Part shown: positions 34,948-44,370 of the stretch, piece after piece
Layout: each line of letters begins with the position of its first letter
Position numbering within the stretch: the first letter of the stretch is position 1
NCBI GenBank assembly: GCA_025200525.1
Contig: CM045762.1
Location: 102,574,682-102,638,681 of the forward strand
Source: Camellia lanceoleosa
Taxonomy: Eukaryota > Streptophyta > Magnoliopsida > Ericales > Theaceae
Direction of reading: 5' to 3'
DNA length: 64,000 bases
The notes under the pieces: model-generated
The model's input: the letters and a program-made list of their open reading frames with translations, nothing else
The model's database searches: none
Told to the model about the DNA's origin: nothing
Program-made: the position numbers and the translations under genes

Positions 34948-35123
34948 TGTTAGAATATTTTATGTTAGTGTGTTAGGTTTTAGATTATTTTATGTTAGTG
35001 TGTTAGGTTTTAGATGAGTGCATTTCCTTTTGGTTAGTGGATCCATTTTTGGCATGATGATGCTTGTAATGTTTTCTCCTATATAATGGAGAGTGTAGCT
35101 CTTTATTAATATAACATTCAACA
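34948..35123 (+). mobile_element. 5' LTR of the gene-carrying retroelement
   Basis: Opens TGTTAGAATATTTT and contains two copies of a GTTAGTGTGTTAGGTTTTAGAT phrase where the 3' LTR has one fewer unit (13 bp). A CTATATAATGGAG box near 35080 is a probable promoter. The matching 3' LTR ends at TTCAACA, so the end is set at 35123, 52 bp before the primer site. Confidence 0.85.
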
Positions 35124-35175
35124 ATATCAAGATATTGAGTATCAATCAATAATATCAATACATTAATTTTCTACA

Positions 35176-35187
35176 TGGTATCAGAGC
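35176..35187 (+). other. Primer-binding site (initiator Met-tRNA type)
   Basis: TGGTATCAGAGC, the classic plant copia primer site. It sits directly after TTTTCTACA but 52 bp downstream of the LTR end defined by the 3' LTR and the target-site duplication. Confidence 0.85.
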
Positions 35188-35418
35188 TATAAGTTAAGCT
35201 CCTAGTGTTCTTCGCCTTCTGGCGGGCGGCAACCTTTCCTTGGCCGCCCGCCGGACCTTACCCTATTCCGCTTGTTTTCTACACATATCTTCACTGTGCC
35301 CTCTCTGGTGATTATTGCACTCTCTCTGCAATACCATGTTTGACACCAGAATTTTGCAGAACATCATCAAGTGAGTAACTACTACCAAGCAGTCACTTTT
35401 TTCACCTTCTACCATAGG

Positions 35419-36420
35419 CTGTTCAGCATACATTCCAATGTAAAGGAACACCTGGTCTGTCAGGAGGCCAGATAGTGACAGGCGCTTGCGACCCTTGCAA
35501 GATTGAACTACTGCCCCAAAACCTTCATCTAGTGGCTGCATAGGCACAGGGTCTGGTCTTGTTAGGTTGAGGATGCACAATCTAAAACGGGTAAAATTTG
35601 GGCAATTCTTGGCCACAGTTATGAGGGCAGCATTGGTCATTTGCTGGCAGAAGTATAGTAATGAATGAAGCTTGGGGCAACCAGCAGATATTGCCACCAA
35701 GCCCTCTTCAATTACAGCAGCATGCCCAACCCCATGAAGATCAGATGGGAAAACCCTCAACTCCTGCAGTTCTCTACAAGTGGAAGCCACAACATCTAAA
35801 CCTTGATCTCCAATGCAATCCAATATCCACAAGTGCTGAAGTTTGGAGCAATGACCGATTATCTTTATAAGCTCAGAACCATGAATCCCGGGAGCATAGC
35901 TCAAGTTCAGGGAGGTCAGGTTCGAGTAAATCGGATAGATAGCAGGCAAGCAACGGGGAGTAACCTCCACGAACCCTGACAAACTCCTAATTGATGTGCA
36001 TTTCATGATGACACTCTTTAGTATGTAGCGAGTCTCTGTATCCAAATCATGAACAAAGGCTCCTGTACCTAAGTCCACCAACTGGGGCGCTTGTGCCACA
36101 ATCTTTTGAAGAGTAGCAAGTGGCACAGCATGGTTTAACCTCAGACTTCTAAGATTATGACACCTTGCCACCAGTCTCTCAAGGGCTGGCAAGTTAACTT
36201 CTCCTTTGAGGCATGCAAAATTTAACGAGACAAGTGACGTCCAGCTGTCAGGAAAGCGACTAAGCCACTGGCCTCTGTGATCATCAACTTCATTTTCTTG
36301 CAAGTCTAGCTCCCTGAGAAACCTGCAAGTGGAAGCTATGGCAGCAAGACCATCGGTGGTGAACCCTTCACAGCTAACCAAAACCAAACATTTGAACTTA
36401 ACAAAAGCTCGAGAAACAGT
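35419..36420 (-). pseudogene. Captured intronless TIR1/AFB auxin-receptor fragment
   Basis: An open frame of about 330 codons matches the leucine-rich-repeat part of the AFB2/AFB3 class: [113 protein letters not shown]. It begins after the F-box region, so SCF assembly would be impossible, and breaks off at AEQ (35419), before the segment that carries the miR393 target site in this family. No intron interrupts it, which suggests an mRNA-derived capture. The frame runs on to 35263 into unrelated sequence. There is no ATG near the start of the homology. It lies antisense to the element. Confidence 0.87.
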
Positions 36421-36600
36421 TGCTGGATCACGTGCTGCGACTGGGGATGGCTCTGTTGCGGTAAGCCATTATTACCATTCAGTGACCGTTGCTGCTGAGA
36501 GAGTTGGGAATTTGAAAAGCCGCTAACTGGTAAATTCTGCATAGTTCCTGGAAGTAGAGATGTGGCCCCTTGAAATGGTGCAGGATATAGCCCACGAGTT
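36421..36600 (-). pseudogene. Captured Gln-rich fragment, SEUSS/SEUSS-like
   Basis: Minus-strand frame: [38 protein letters not shown], then [17 protein letters not shown]. This resembles the glutamine-rich part of SEUSS-family transcriptional co-repressors (NHPQS...MIQQLLQEM pattern). It joins the AFB-like fragment at about 36420, directly after IQQL and out of frame with it. The assignment rests on short low-complexity motifs, so another Q-rich protein is possible. Confidence 0.5.
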
Positions 36601-37550
36601 CACAGGAAATGGGCTTTTTAACAGTGATCTCGATGATAATATGGGTTTTGACTGGAAGGCTTGAGACACATGCATTTGGCGATAATCGACTTTCATTTGG
36701 TGAGTGCCTCGGAATATATCCTCCTTTGATTTCTTCTCCAAGAATTGGAATACTCAGAAAAAGAAATCTGGGTCATCCAAAAAGAGAAAGCAATTGCAGT
36801 AATGTCACCAACCTTATTTTATTCATGCCGGGGATCAAACCTGATCACCATTTTACACACAAAAAAAAAAAAAAAAAAAAAACCAACAACAACAAAACAA
36901 CCACAACCCATAACCACCACAAACAACCGGCCTCACTTCTTCGCCTCTTCAGCTGTTCTCTTCCTCTTGCCTTTGTCTTGGGCGTCTCTTGCCGGCACTG
37001 CCTCCGTGTTTCCCACGCCGCCGAGCACGTTCACTTCCCGTTGCTCCTCAACCGTCACATATGGCTGTCCTCCAAATCTGAGCATCACGGTGGCCTTCCG
37101 CTTCAGTTCCTTATTTTTTCGCCTTGACCCACATATCTCTGCCGGGCATCCTTATACATGCCCGAGCGAGCTGGCCATGCTTAATCGCTGCACCTCATTT
37201 GTCCTACTTGAAGCGGCGGTGCGGCAAGTTTGAGACCGATCATGGTCTCAACACATGACTTCGGTGTAATAATTCGCCTCAATATCCGATTGTGCAGCCA
37301 TTCTTTGCTCCACAGACAAAGATCGGAAAATTCAAAGGCGCAAACCGGCGCTTTTGCGGTTCAGGGCACTGCCTGCCATCTCTCTTGTGGACTCGTTGAG
37401 GTCGGAAAGAGAGTGAGACCACGGACGAAGAGGCTATGTTCGGTAGGCGAGCGAGAAGAAGAGGCCATATTCAGAGTTGGTTGGAGAGTGTTTGAGAGAT
37501 ATGACTCTCGGCAAAATGAAGAGGTTTTGAGGTTTTTATTGAGATGTTTT
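36601..37550. other. Unassigned interior of the gene-carrying retroelement
   Basis: Contains a short plus-strand frame at about 36568-36665 (DIAHEFTGNGLFNSDLD and on), an A run at 36862-36882, and GC-richer sequence at 36920-37220 with open frames on the plus strand. It looks like further host-derived sequence, but I could not assign it to a family. Confidence 0.35.
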
Positions 37551-37639
37551 GTTACGCATAAGCGGCACCGCCTTGGTATAAATAGGCAAGGCGGACATAT
37601 CGCCACGCCTCTCTCAACAAGACGACGACAAAGCGGCGC

Positions 37640-37990
37640 GCCTTTTGATGGCTTGACTTTTGATGGCTGTCGGGCACACCTTTTGATGGCACGCTTTTTG
37701 ATGGCACGCTTTTTGATAAGATTGGGCACGCCTTTTGAGGGTGCAACTTTTATATGGGTCCGACAAGACTCTGTAAACTGTCCCGACATTGATTCCGGTT
37801 AGCTCTTATATGGGTCCGACAAGACTCGGTAAACTGTCCCGACATTGATTCCGGTTAGCTCCTATATGGGTCCGACATGACCCAGTAAACTGTTTTCTAC
37901 AACGGTCCGACATGACCCAAGAATTGCTTTTCTACAACGGTCGACATGACCCCATAATGTCTTCTACAACGACCGACATCTACCAATGTC
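37640..37990. repeat. Tandem repeats in the retroelement interior
   Basis: First CTTTTTGATGGCACGC-type units (about 37640-37740), then about 2.5 copies of a 56-bp unit (TATATGGGTCCGACAAGACT...CCGGTTAGCTC, 37750-37870), then CTACAACGGTCCGACATGACCC units (37895-37980). Non-coding. Confidence 0.75.
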
Positions 37991-38077
37991 TCCTATCCTC
38001 TTTTATTTTATTTGTCATTTTATTTTCCTGTTTTGTTACTCTCTCCAAACTCAAGTTGGTTGGTTTCTATCCCCCTT

Positions 38078-38092
38078 GAGTTTGAGGGGGGC
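38078..38092 (+). other. Polypurine tract of the gene-carrying retroelement
   Basis: GAGTTTGAGGGGGGC lies directly before the right LTR (TGTTAG at 38093) and orients the element plus. Confidence 0.65.
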
Positions 38093-38255
38093 TGTTAGAA
38101 TATTTTAGGTTTTAGATTATTTTATGTTAGTGTGTTAGGTTTTAGATGAGTGCATTTCCTTTTGGTTAGTGGATCCATTTTTGGCATGATGATGCTTGTA
38201 ATGTTTTCTCCTATATAATGGAGAGTGTAGCTCTTTATTAATATAACATTCAACA
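38093..38255 (+). mobile_element. 3' LTR of the gene-carrying retroelement
   Basis: 163 bp, TGTTAG to TTCAACA, followed by target duplication GTATT. Identical to the 5' LTR apart from one 13-bp deletion. Confidence 0.88.
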
Positions 38256-38607
38256 GTATTGGTCATCTAGAAGTAACTCATTAAGGGCTTAAAACAAGAG
38301 GATAAGTTTTAATAATGAGGGGAAAAACATTTGCATAGTTGCCCTCAAATCAAAATGAAATGCAGTCTTTCTTTTTTCATATTGATTATAATTATTTAAT
38401 TTGCTTTAATATAAACCTTGGCATATATAAAAAAGGAAACAAACAAAAGTAATAATAAAGGAAGCTGAGGATAAAATCTGAGCAACGCAGGTTGTAAAAA
38501 CTGCAAGCAGAGATAATACAGATTCCAGGACATTTAGCTGCAGATCAGTCACGGTTACAATCCCAACACCCAAAAGAAGGATCGTAAGTGAAAGCTGGAT
38601 ATTTCGA

Positions 38608-39425
38608 CTGTGCATCATTGTTAAGTGTCATAACTCAAACTTGTAACTGAATGAATGGACATATATATATATAACCAAGAAAATGAAAGCCAGAAAAAAA
38701 AATCACAAAATTACAAATTTAAAGTAATAGCTTTGAATGAAATACAAGAAACTAATATTAAAGCACAAGAGGCACAAAACCGCTGGTGCACATAGAATTG
38801 ATAGGTAAGTGAGAGAAATAAAATAGAACTGAGCAGCCACATAGTTAACAAAACAATCAAATTTTTTTCCTATTTATTTCCTAACATTTTCTTAAAGAGA
38901 AAAAATCAAATATAATGAATAAAATCTAAAAAAAGTGGCCTTTTGGCTGGACAAAATGTAATATTGTCGTTAAAAATGTGTTTCTATATGATTAATTTGA
39001 AGAATAATAGACTATTTTGTTGGATCTCTAATTATTAATAAAAAATTGCTCACATTTAGAAATAATAAAATTTGATATTGTGATCTACACAAACCCACCC
39101 CATTATTCACACTACATTCTAGAACTCATCAGATCTCACACACAAGCCAAATTTCAAGTATATACATATATATGGAATCAACACAACTACCAAACATAAA
39201 AAAACCTAAACCTATTCAAATCATATTTTCCTAATTTTATAAACCAACCCAGTGAGTTCACAAAGGTGAAAGGGGCAGTTTCGAAGAAGGGGATTTCGGT
39301 CTAGGGTTTCATAGAAAGGAGATGGAGAAAGGGAGAAACAAGTTGCAGAGCGAGTGAGAGAGAGAGACACACATTGAGGCATGTAGCTTGCTAAAACGAG
39401 GAAAAGAAAAGGGCAGAGGAATAAA
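38608..39425. other. AT-rich intergenic
   Basis: No gene recognised; the missing N-terminal exons of the transporter pseudogene were sought here and not found. Confidence 0.5.
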
Positions 39426-39429
39426 CTCA

Positions 39430-39640
39430 CTCTTCGGTGCTTGGCGAGGAGGAGCTCCGGCGAGATCCTATAGAGATCTTCGTCAACAGCTTTGGGAGCT
39501 TTTCTCCGTGGTGGAGGATGCGGCGGCGAAAGCCAAACAGGTCTCGGCGGTGGCAAGGGCAGTGGCAACGACCGAGAGAGAGAGAGAGAGAAATTTTTGA
39601 GGACGTTTGGGAGTCCAAGGGATTTGCCATGGAAAGAGGG
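39430..39640 (-). other. Possible first exon of an unidentified gene
   Basis: A GC-rich island in AT-rich surroundings. On the minus strand an ATG at 39630 opens MANPLDSQTSSKIS. Another frame reads RKAPKAVDEDLYRISPELLL followed by a GT donor (CGAAGA|GTGAG). The second string looks protein-like, but I do not recognise it and no following exon was found. A 5' leader or gene remnant is equally possible. Confidence 0.2.
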
Positions 39641-40124
39641 GAATTTTGATTTTCACTTCCAAATTTTTGAACGAAATTATTTGGGGGAAATTATGTAATA
39701 ATCATAATAAAAAAATTAATTAATTTAGAATCTTATAATAAAATAAATTATTAATTTATAATTTTATCAATTTACACTCAATTTTTTTTATTTATTTTTA
39801 ATATAAATTCTCATCTATTTTTATTAAGTAAAATTAATAATAATGAAAAAAAATATTTTACTCATCAACTACAAAATGTATAATCATACCATAAATTGGC
39901 ATAAACATAATAGAAAAAATTCCAGGTAGCGTTTGGTAACTTTTACATTTTTTGTTTATGTTTACAAAAATTTTATAAACTGATTTTTGTTTATTTTTAA
40001 AAAAATATAAATTACAAACATTTTTTGGTTGAACAAAATGTTTAAAAAAAATTAAAAACATAAACTAAAAAATATGTTTGTTCAGGTATAAAATATTTAA
40101 TTTATATTTATTATTTATAACAAT

Positions 40125-40415
40125 GGGATTACACACATTATAATTGAAAAAAATTTAATTGAAAAAAATTAATTTGAAAAAAAATTAATTAAACAAAAAT
40201 TGAAAAAAAAATTAATTGGGAAAAAAATTAATTGAAAAAAAAATATTTGAAAAAAAATTTGAAAAAAAATTATTTCAAAAAAAAGTTAATTGAAAAAAAT
40301 GAAAAAAAAAGTTAATTAAAAAATTAATTGAAAAAAAAAATTAATTGGAGAAAAAATATTTGAAAAAAATTAATTGAAAAAAATATTGAAAAAAAAATTA
40401 TTTGAATTTTTTTTT
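40125..40415. repeat. A/T minisatellite (AATTGAAAAAAA units)
   Basis: About 20 imperfect copies of AATTAATTGAAAAAAA-like units. It is flanked by sequence with inverted AAACGTAAACTC/GAGTTTACGTTT at 40427-40460, which may be the end of an old TIR element. Confidence 0.8.
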
Positions 40416-41500
40416 TTTTTGAAAACTAAAAACGTAAACTCATTTTTTGAGTTTACGTTTTTTTCTCAAATTTATAAATTGAGACAACCATTTATAAACC
40501 ACAACTTAAGCCATGGAACAGATAAACACAGAATGTAATGACAATAATTAAATAATTTAATCCACAAGTTAAGCCATAGAACAAAAAATGAGAGTTAGAG
40601 AAGATTAACCAATAAAGCGAAAGGAAAGGGAATATGAAAAAGAGAGACTGAACGAACTTATCGCTTGTAAAAATAATGTCAAAAATGGTGTTGTTTCCGA
40701 TAAGGAACATTGAAGATATCTACAGTGACAGTAAGGAATGAGAGAGATGTTTGACGGATGACGAGAGTTAAGATAATAAAACAGTACAACAAAATGCGTA
40801 ATATTTATTTTTCAACAGTTCTATAACATATGTACAAATTGATAAAATCATAACTATGGCCAAAGGTTTGTATATGTATGACATATTAATTTGAAAGAGC
40901 TAAAGTTTCGAGATAAATGCATTTACTAGATAGAGAAATATCACCAGAATGAATAATGTTGAAATAGACAGAGAAAATAATGACGAGTTAAATGATCTAT
41001 TGCAAAGACACAAGAGTATAGAGAAGAAGAATCCAGTGAGGAAGAACTATCAACGATGGTCGTTCGATGATTTCAGCGAAATAGAGAAGTCTGATTAAGA
41101 AGTAGAGAGAGCTCAGGCACAACTAGGACAAATCAAGGAAAAGAAAATTGAGTGGAGAAAAAAATGAAGAATAGTTGGGAAAAATTTTTAGAAAAGAATA
41201 GTTGGGAAATTGGTGGAATTAACGGTTATATGACTCTTTCAAATTGTTTTGATTTAAATTTTTGACTATTGCACTAACAATGGGGGCAGGAAGCCATTAG
41301 GGTCGTGTCGAGCTAGATGGGGAAGAAAATTTCGGGACGAGCTCACATGATGGGTCACACTCCATAACACCAGGGTCGAGTCGGGCCGGGCTCTAGAACA
41401 TATATATTAGGTTGGGTTTAGGCTCGAACCTAGTTGGGTCTACCCAGGGCACGAGCGGACTTGGGGTGTGCCGCGAGCTCGTGGGCCAAATTTACACCCC
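40416..41500. other. Intergenic, no gene recognised
   Basis: Includes an imperfect direct repeat with CACAA(C/G)TTAAGCCAT (40500 and 40563) and a GC-richer patch of GGGTCGAGTCGGGCC-type repeats at 41300-41500, a degenerate dispersed repeat. Confidence 0.4.
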
Positions 41501-41504
41501 TATA

Positions 41505-43090
41505 TATGGGTAGTGGTTATGAGATATATGATTAGTGGTTATGATATATGTGATATTGATTATGAAACAAAGAGTGCTGGTTATGAGATGTGGTTATAAC
41601 ATATGTGGGTAAAGGTAATGAGATATATGATTAGTGATTATGAGATATGTGATTTTGGTTATGAGCAGAGTGGTATAGTTATAAGTCAAAGAGTGTTTGG
41701 TTATGAGATATGTGATTAGTAGTTATGATATATGTGATGTTGGTTATGGGATATGTGGGTAATGGTTATGAGCAAAGTGGTGTCAAAGGGTGTTTGGTTA
41801 TGTTATATGTGTTAGTAGTTATAAGATATGTGGGTAATGGTTATGAGCACAGTGGTGTCAAAAGGTGTTTGGTTATGCTATATGTGTTAGTTGTTATGAG
41901 ATATGTGAGTAATGGTTATGAGCAAAATGGTGTCAAAGGGTGTTTGGTTATGCTATATGTGTTAGTGGTTATAACATATGTGAGTAATGGTTATGAGCAA
42001 AGTGGTGTCAAAGGGTGTTTGGTTATGTTATATGTGTTAGTGGTTATGAGATATGTGGGTAATGGTTATGAGCAAAGTGGTGTCAAAGGGTGTTTGGTTA
42101 TGCTATATGTGTTAGTGGTTATGACATATGTGAGTAATGGTTATGAGCAAAGTGGTGTCAAAGGGTGTTTGGTTATGCTACATGTGTTAGTGGTTATGAG
42201 ATATGTGGGTAATGGTTATGAGCAAAGTGGTGTTAAAGAGTGTTTGGTTATGTTAGATGTGTTAGTGGTTATGAGATATGTGGGTAATGGTTATGAGTAA
42301 AGTGGTGTCAAAGGGTGTTTGGTTATGCTACATGTGTTAGTGGTTATGAGATATGTGGGTAATGGTTATGAGCAAAGTGGTGTCAAAGGGGTTATACTAT
42401 ATGTGTTAGTGGTTATGAGATATGTGGGTAATGGTTATGAGCAAAGTGGTGTCAAAGGGTGTTTGGTTATATTATATGTCTTAGTGGTTATGAGATATGT
42501 GGGTAATAGTTATGAGCAAAGTGGTGTCAAAGGGTGTGGTTATGCTATATGTATTAATGGTTATGAGTTATGAGGTATTGGTTATGTGACTAGTGGTTAT
42601 GAGATATGTGATATTAGTTATTAGATATGTGATTAGTAGTTATGAGATATGTGTGATGTTGGTCATGATCAAAGTGGTGTGGTTATGAGCAAAAAGGTGT
42701 TAATTATAAGATATGTGATTAGTGGTTATGAGATATGTGATGTTGACAAAAAGGTATTGGTTATGAGATATGAGAATAGTGGTTATGAGATATGTGATGT
42801 TGGTTATGACTCAAAGGGACTAGTTATGAGATGTGGTTATGATTTATGTGGATAGTAGTTATGAGATATGTGATCAATGGTTATGAGATATGTGATATTT
42901 GTTATGATCAAAGTGGTGTTGGTTATGAGATATGTCATTATGATTATGAAATATGTGATATTAGTTATGAACAAAATGGTGTTAATTATAAGATGTGCTT
43001 ATGAAATATGTGGTATTAGTTATGAACAAAATGGTATTGGTTATGAGATGTGGTTATAACTAAGTTATGATCAATTTGATTATAGTTATG
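41505..43090. repeat. Minisatellite of GGTTATGAGATATGTG units with a 75-bp higher-order array
   Basis: The whole tract consists of GTTATGA(G/C)ATATGTG variants. From about 41725 to 42570 they form about 11 copies of a 75-bp unit (GGTAATGGTTATGAGCAAAG, TGGTGTCAAAGGGTG, TTTGGTTATGCTATATGTG, and so on); outside it the order is irregular. Because 75 is divisible by three, long spurious frames with 25-residue repeats result (41725-42300, 42319-42573). I do not consider these genes. Confidence 0.9.
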
Positions 43091-43225
43091 AAGAAATATG
43101 ATTTTAGCTCATAACTATAAAAAGTGACATGTTTAGCAGGTCACTTTTAATGATGTGGCTCAATCCTAGCCATTGATTTTTTGTGTACCGTACATTTTTT
43201 GAACAAAATGTACCATAAACTTTCC

Positions 43226-43226
43226 C

Positions 43227-43294
<68 letters not shown>
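43226..43294. repeat. (TA)n(GA)n compound microsatellite
   Basis: About 10 TA units followed by about 24 GA units. Confidence 0.9.
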
Positions 43295-43297
<3 letters not shown>

Positions 43298-44370
43298 GAA
43301 TAGAATCAAAACGAAACATAATTGTGACCAACCGGTAGGAGCAAAACAAGTATATTGATTTGAAGTCAAAATTTTTGGTAGATCTTTATCAGGTGCTTGT
43401 CATTATTAGGATGTCAAATGATTCTAACATATCCAAAACAATTTACGTTACTCCTATGTTCAATTATTGACCGAAATTAAATAATCCGAAAGAAAGGTAA
43501 AAACAAAGCAAATGTTAATAAAAATTATATTATCTTTACCCAAAAGAAAGGTAAAAACAGAGCAAATGTTAATAAAATTTATATTATCTATACCCAAAAG
43601 AATGGTAAAAACAGAGCAAATGTTATGAATGTAAAGAACCTAATAAGTTAATTGTTTTGTATAAAAAAAAAAACATATAAAAGAGTACCATATCCATGAA
43701 GGAATTCTTCCATAAGGAGCTGATGTCGCAAAATACTAGAAATAAAGGTAACCGAGTCTGTCATTCAGATGCCAAAGACTCTTTTGCTCAAAAACTCCGT
43801 CCTCAGAGGACCATCCATCCCATCTCAATAGCTTCTCGCTCTCACTCTCATCGTCAGAGGAACATCGATCCCATCTCGATAGCTTCTCGCTCTCGCTCTC
43901 ATGGCTGAATGAGTCCCTCATCCCACAAACCGACTCAGTCACTTCTCTGAAAAACGTTCCCCGTGAATTCATTCAGTATAGCCACTCAAAATCAAGACTT
44001 AGAAGTGAATAAACCAAAGAAAACTATATTGTAAATGTCTTTTTTCATACCAATGTCAATAAACACCAAACTATCAATAATTGGATTGGAGCATTTCAAT
44101 TACCAAACTAGTTTAAGAACATAGAATTATAATTAATACTAAAAAACAAAAAAGAAATCACCAAAAAGGAAAAACTTTGACTAACCCATATGGGTTCCAA
44201 GCAATTAAATTACAAAATTGTATCAACCTTAAAACCAACTATAAAAGAAAAAAATATGATGGCAAAAGTAGAATAAAAGTTCACAATTAATTGTTTAAGC
44301 AACTTTATAACTCCACCACCAAAAAAGAAAAGCAACTGCCATCTATCTATTTTTAATTTATTTGGTTTTT
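43295..44370. other. Intergenic with short duplications
   Basis: Contains a triplicated phrase of about 45 bp (AAAGGTAAAAACAGAGCAAATGTTA..., 43496-43625) and a doubled phrase CATCTC(A/G)ATAGCTTCTCGCTCTC (43821, 43874). The short Ser/Arg-rich frames here come from that duplication. No gene recognised. Confidence 0.45.

Larger units (their letters stand above)
34948..38255 (+). mobile_element. Non-autonomous LTR retroelement carrying host gene fragments
   Basis: LTRs at 34948-35123 and 38093-38255 are identical except for a 13-bp indel. They are flanked by the same 5-bp sequence GTATT (34943-34947 and 38256-38260), which restores the interrupted exon when counted once. A TGGTATCAGAGC primer site lies at 35176-35187 and a purine tract (TTGAGTTTGAGGGGG) directly before the right LTR. 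The 2.9-kb interior has no gag, protease, integrase or RT, so it depended on another copia-type element. It carries antisense AFB-like and SEUSS-like fragments and tandem repeats. LTR near-identity indicates a recent insertion. Confidence 0.88.
34179..38607 (-). pseudogene. UDP-xylose-transporter-like pseudogene, split by a retroelement
   Basis: Exons read right to left. 38607-38475: SRNIQLSLTILLLGVG, TDLQLNVLESVLSLLAV, CVAQI. 38266-38256 joined across the insertion to 34947-34792: MTNTIQKKFKV, STQLLYQSCPYQ, FVDGLLTNLNVFAFKYTPQVL. 34700-34430: SVSVNFSTFFVIGKTSPVTYQ, LLHDPFSWRNILGI, YSYCCTLESQQK. 34295-34179: AKESESEPLMSVENGASV to stop. The order and motifs are those of Golgi UXT-type nucleotide-sugar transporters. 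Breaks: one-base losses near 34685 and 34585, no GT donor after 38475, an exon split by the LTR element, and no N-terminal exons found to the right. Clearly a pseudogene. A G run lies at 34758-34780. Confidence 0.82.

Noticed and set aside
36745..37802. Plus-strand frames of 162-190 residues in the retroelement interior
   Set aside because: Partly tandem repeat (FLMARFLMARF) and A-run derived; no domain seen. Kept only as a possible host-derived stretch.
41725..42570. CRISPR-like regular repeat array
   Set aside because: The units are contiguous, with no unique spacers, and the window is plant nuclear DNA.
41725..42573. Two long open frames (191 and 84 residues) with 25-residue repeats
   Set aside because: They follow exactly the 75-bp minisatellite; the frame stays open only because the period is divisible by three. 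No leader, splice signals or known family.
43696..43972. Short Ser/Arg-rich frames on both strands
   Set aside because: They result from a local duplication of a CATCTCGATAGCTTCTCGCTC phrase; no start context, splice sites or homologue recognised.
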